15,422 nucleotides of DNA from the NCBI GenBank assembly GCA_000431215.1, contig HF985596.1, positions 1-15,422 of the forward strand, read 5' to 3'. The notes beneath the pieces are model-generated. The model saw only the letters and a list, made by a program, of their open reading frames with translations. It was not told where the DNA came from and searched no databases. Shown here piece by piece: positions 13,801-15,422 of this stretch. Both the position numbers and the translations under genes were made by a program. The first letter of the stretch is position 1; each line of letters opens with the position of its first letter. Source of the DNA: Prevotella sp. CAG:1031. Its GTDB lineage: Bacteria > Bacteroidota > Bacteroidia > Bacteroidales > Muribaculaceae.

Positions 13801-15422
13801 ATGAAAAAGCATTACGTTCTATTCTTTCTGGCGCTGATTGCGGCATTTATACCTGCCGCAGCCGACACCTACGTTGTCGACATCGACGACGTCAGCCGTG
13901 TTGAACTCGACATTGACGGCACTCCCGTCACAGGTCTCAAAAACGGGTCGAACTCAATCGATATGGGCTCGGCGAAATATCTTCGCGTGACAGCCAAAAA
14001 GGGTGTCGTCTTCACCGACGTCACCCTTATCGACACGTATAACGACAACGAAGAGATAAGCTGGCTCAACCGCGTCGAGACCGCCGACGGGCTTCAGTAT
14101 ATCGACCTACACACGAACTACCCCGAAGACGAGACATTCAGAATCCGCACCTCGGGAGCCGAAGACGTGCGCACAGCCACTCTGACGGTCACCGTCGACG
14201 ACCCGTCGCTGGTACGGCTCGTCAGGGCCCATTCCGACGAGCCTGTCGAACTTGTGGCCGGGAAAGACAATATCATCAGATTCGATCCGGTAACGGAGAC
14301 TCCGATGACCCTGACACCCACTGGAGAAAAGCCGCTCTATCGCATCACTCTGAACAACAAGGAGATTGAATCGAACGGCTACAGCTACACCATCCCCGCC
14401 GCCAACGGCGACCGGCTCGCCATCGAGGCTCTGTTCCCCGACGTCGACTGCAGCCTGACATTCAAATTCCAGAACGACGACGCCCTGAACTTCATCAAGA
14501 CCATCGATATCGACGGCAAGCCCTTCACCGACTTCGCCTCCGGCAAGACCACCGTCAAGATGGGCGCAGGCCTCGAGATCAACGGCAACACAAACCTCTA
14601 CGAGGTAACGACCTTCACCATCAACGGAAAGTCAGTGGCCTACTCGAACCCGTTCAAATTCCTCATCGAGGGGGACACCGAAATCTCTATCGCCGTAAAG
14701 CGCTATGCCTCGTTCGACATGACAGTGGATGTCGACGACCCGGCCCGTGTCCACATATATCAGGGCTATAGCTACAACGGCAACGAATATTCGCTCGTTG
14801 CGGGCGAAAACACCATCGAGGTTCTCCGCGACACCCCGATTGTCAGCCTCGTCCCCGCCGAAGGATGCTATATCGCCTCGCTGACCATAGGCGATTACGC
14901 CTACACCCGCGAAGAGCTTCAGGTCTCGCCCGTAATGGTCGGTTCTCTGAAAGAGGGCGAGGTGCTTAAAGTCACCACAGGCGTTATCGAGCGCGACGAG
15001 CGTTTCGCACTGTATGTCAGCGGACTCGAATCGGCAAAAGACTACTTCAAGCTCTGCCGCGCCGACCGCTCCGAGATAACGGGCATCACCGACGGATATA
15101 CCCTCGTCGACTTCTACGAAGGCGACAACAGCTTCATTCTGACAACCGGCGCCCCGGTCGCCTCATACGTCTACCTCAACGGCGAGCAGATCGAGCCTGA
15201 ATATCCCGACGCCCCGAACTACCGCCCCGTCATGGCCAATGACGACGTGCTGAAAGTGTTCTTCGGCGAGCGGCCTGAAAGCTACAACGTCACCTTCGAC
15301 ATCGTCGAGTCGGCCAAAGGCCACTATACCCTCGTCCACGACCTCATCGCCCCCGTCGACGCGACTGAAATCAAAGTCTTCGAAGGCACCGAGATAACCC
15401 TCACACCCGATGTCTACACGAC
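13801..15422 (+). CDS. Large exported beta-repeat protein, 3' end missing
   Basis: 540 codons are visible and the frame is still open at the right edge. A signal peptide (MKKHYVLFFLALIAAFIPAAA, residues 1-21, cut before DTYVVD) directs export. The body contains repeated beta-sandwich-like units of roughly 100-170 residues, each starting with a strand and an Asp pair: YVVDIDDVSRVEL (24-36), LTVTVDDPSLVRL (128-140), FDMTVDVDDPARVHI (305-319), then more divergent ones near FALYVSGLESAKD and YNVTFDIVESAKG. Between them come turns such as LVAGKDNIIRF and LVAGENTIEV. No catalytic motif or known family is recognised. It is probably a secreted or surface protein of adhesin or structural type, but that is inference. 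No sorting domain is visible because the end is cut off. Confidence 0.8.
   Translation, partial: MKKHYVLFFLALIAAFIPAAADTYVVDIDDVSRVELDIDGTPVTGLKNGSNSIDMGSAKYLRVTAKKGVVFTDVTLIDTYNDNEEISWLNRVETADGLQYIDLHTNYPEDETFRIRTSGAEDVRTATLTVTVDDPSLVRLVRAHSDEPVELVAGKDNIIRFDPVTETPMTLTPTGEKPLYRITLNNKEIESNGYSYTIPAANGDRLAIEALFPDVDCSLTFKFQNDDALNFIKTIDIDGKPFTDFASGKTTVKMGAGLEINGNTNLYEVTTFTINGKSVAYSNPFKFLIEGDTEISIAVKRYASFDMTVDVDDPARVHIYQGYSYNGNEYSLVAGENTIEVLRDTPIVSLVPAEGCYIASLTIGDYAYTREELQVSPVMVGSLKEGEVLKVTTGVIERDERFALYVSGLESAKDYFKLCRADRSEITGITDGYTLVDFYEGDNSFILTTGAPVASYVYLNGEQIEPEYPDAPNYRPVMANDDVLKVFFGERPESYNVTFDIVESAKGHYTLVHDLIAPVDATEIKVFEGTEITLTPDVYT

Overview
The window looks like chromosomal DNA from a Gram-negative member of the Bacteroidales, possibly Muribaculaceae. 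The grounds are Bacteroidota-type -7 boxes (TAnnTTTG) ahead of most transcription units, start codons with no Shine-Dalgarno sequence, several lipoprotein and Tat signals, a TonB-dependent receptor, and moderately high GC in the genes with AT-rich gaps. The family-level placement is a guess. No tRNA, rRNA, CRISPR array, transposase or phage gene was seen.

Layout. 1-220 is an AT-rich non-coding left edge with overlapping inverted repeats. 221-4326 is a leftward block: an exported alpha/beta hydrolase, a lipoprotein with a PQQ-type beta-propeller fold, and an exported protein of unknown function. A divergent promoter region at 4327-4454 separates this from a rightward class I mannose-6-phosphate isomerase (4455-5417) and a lipoprotein metallophosphoesterase (5454-6428). 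A leftward MscS/YbdG-type mechanosensitive channel (6430-7731) ends one base from the phosphoesterase stop. From 7955 to 13711 five tightly packed rightward genes form one probable operon. A separate promoter then drives a large exported beta-repeat protein (13801 onward) that runs off the right edge.

The five-gene operon is the most interesting part. It encodes: (1) a membrane iron-sulfur protein that looks like NapH fused to NapG, with an internal twin-arginine segment at the junction; (2) a predicted Tat-exported lipoprotein aldo/keto reductase with a full catalytic tetrad and two C-terminal [4Fe-4S] motifs; (3) a DUF1893 protein with an added C-terminal cysteine cluster; (4) a small BtuB-like TonB-dependent receptor; (5) a six-helix protein resembling a solitary ECF transporter S component. 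Genes 2-3 and 3-4 overlap and the other gaps are 17 and 24 bases. My inference is an outer-membrane-to-cytoplasm uptake route coupled to an extracytoplasmic reduction fed by an iron-sulfur electron wire. The substrate cannot be read from the sequence.
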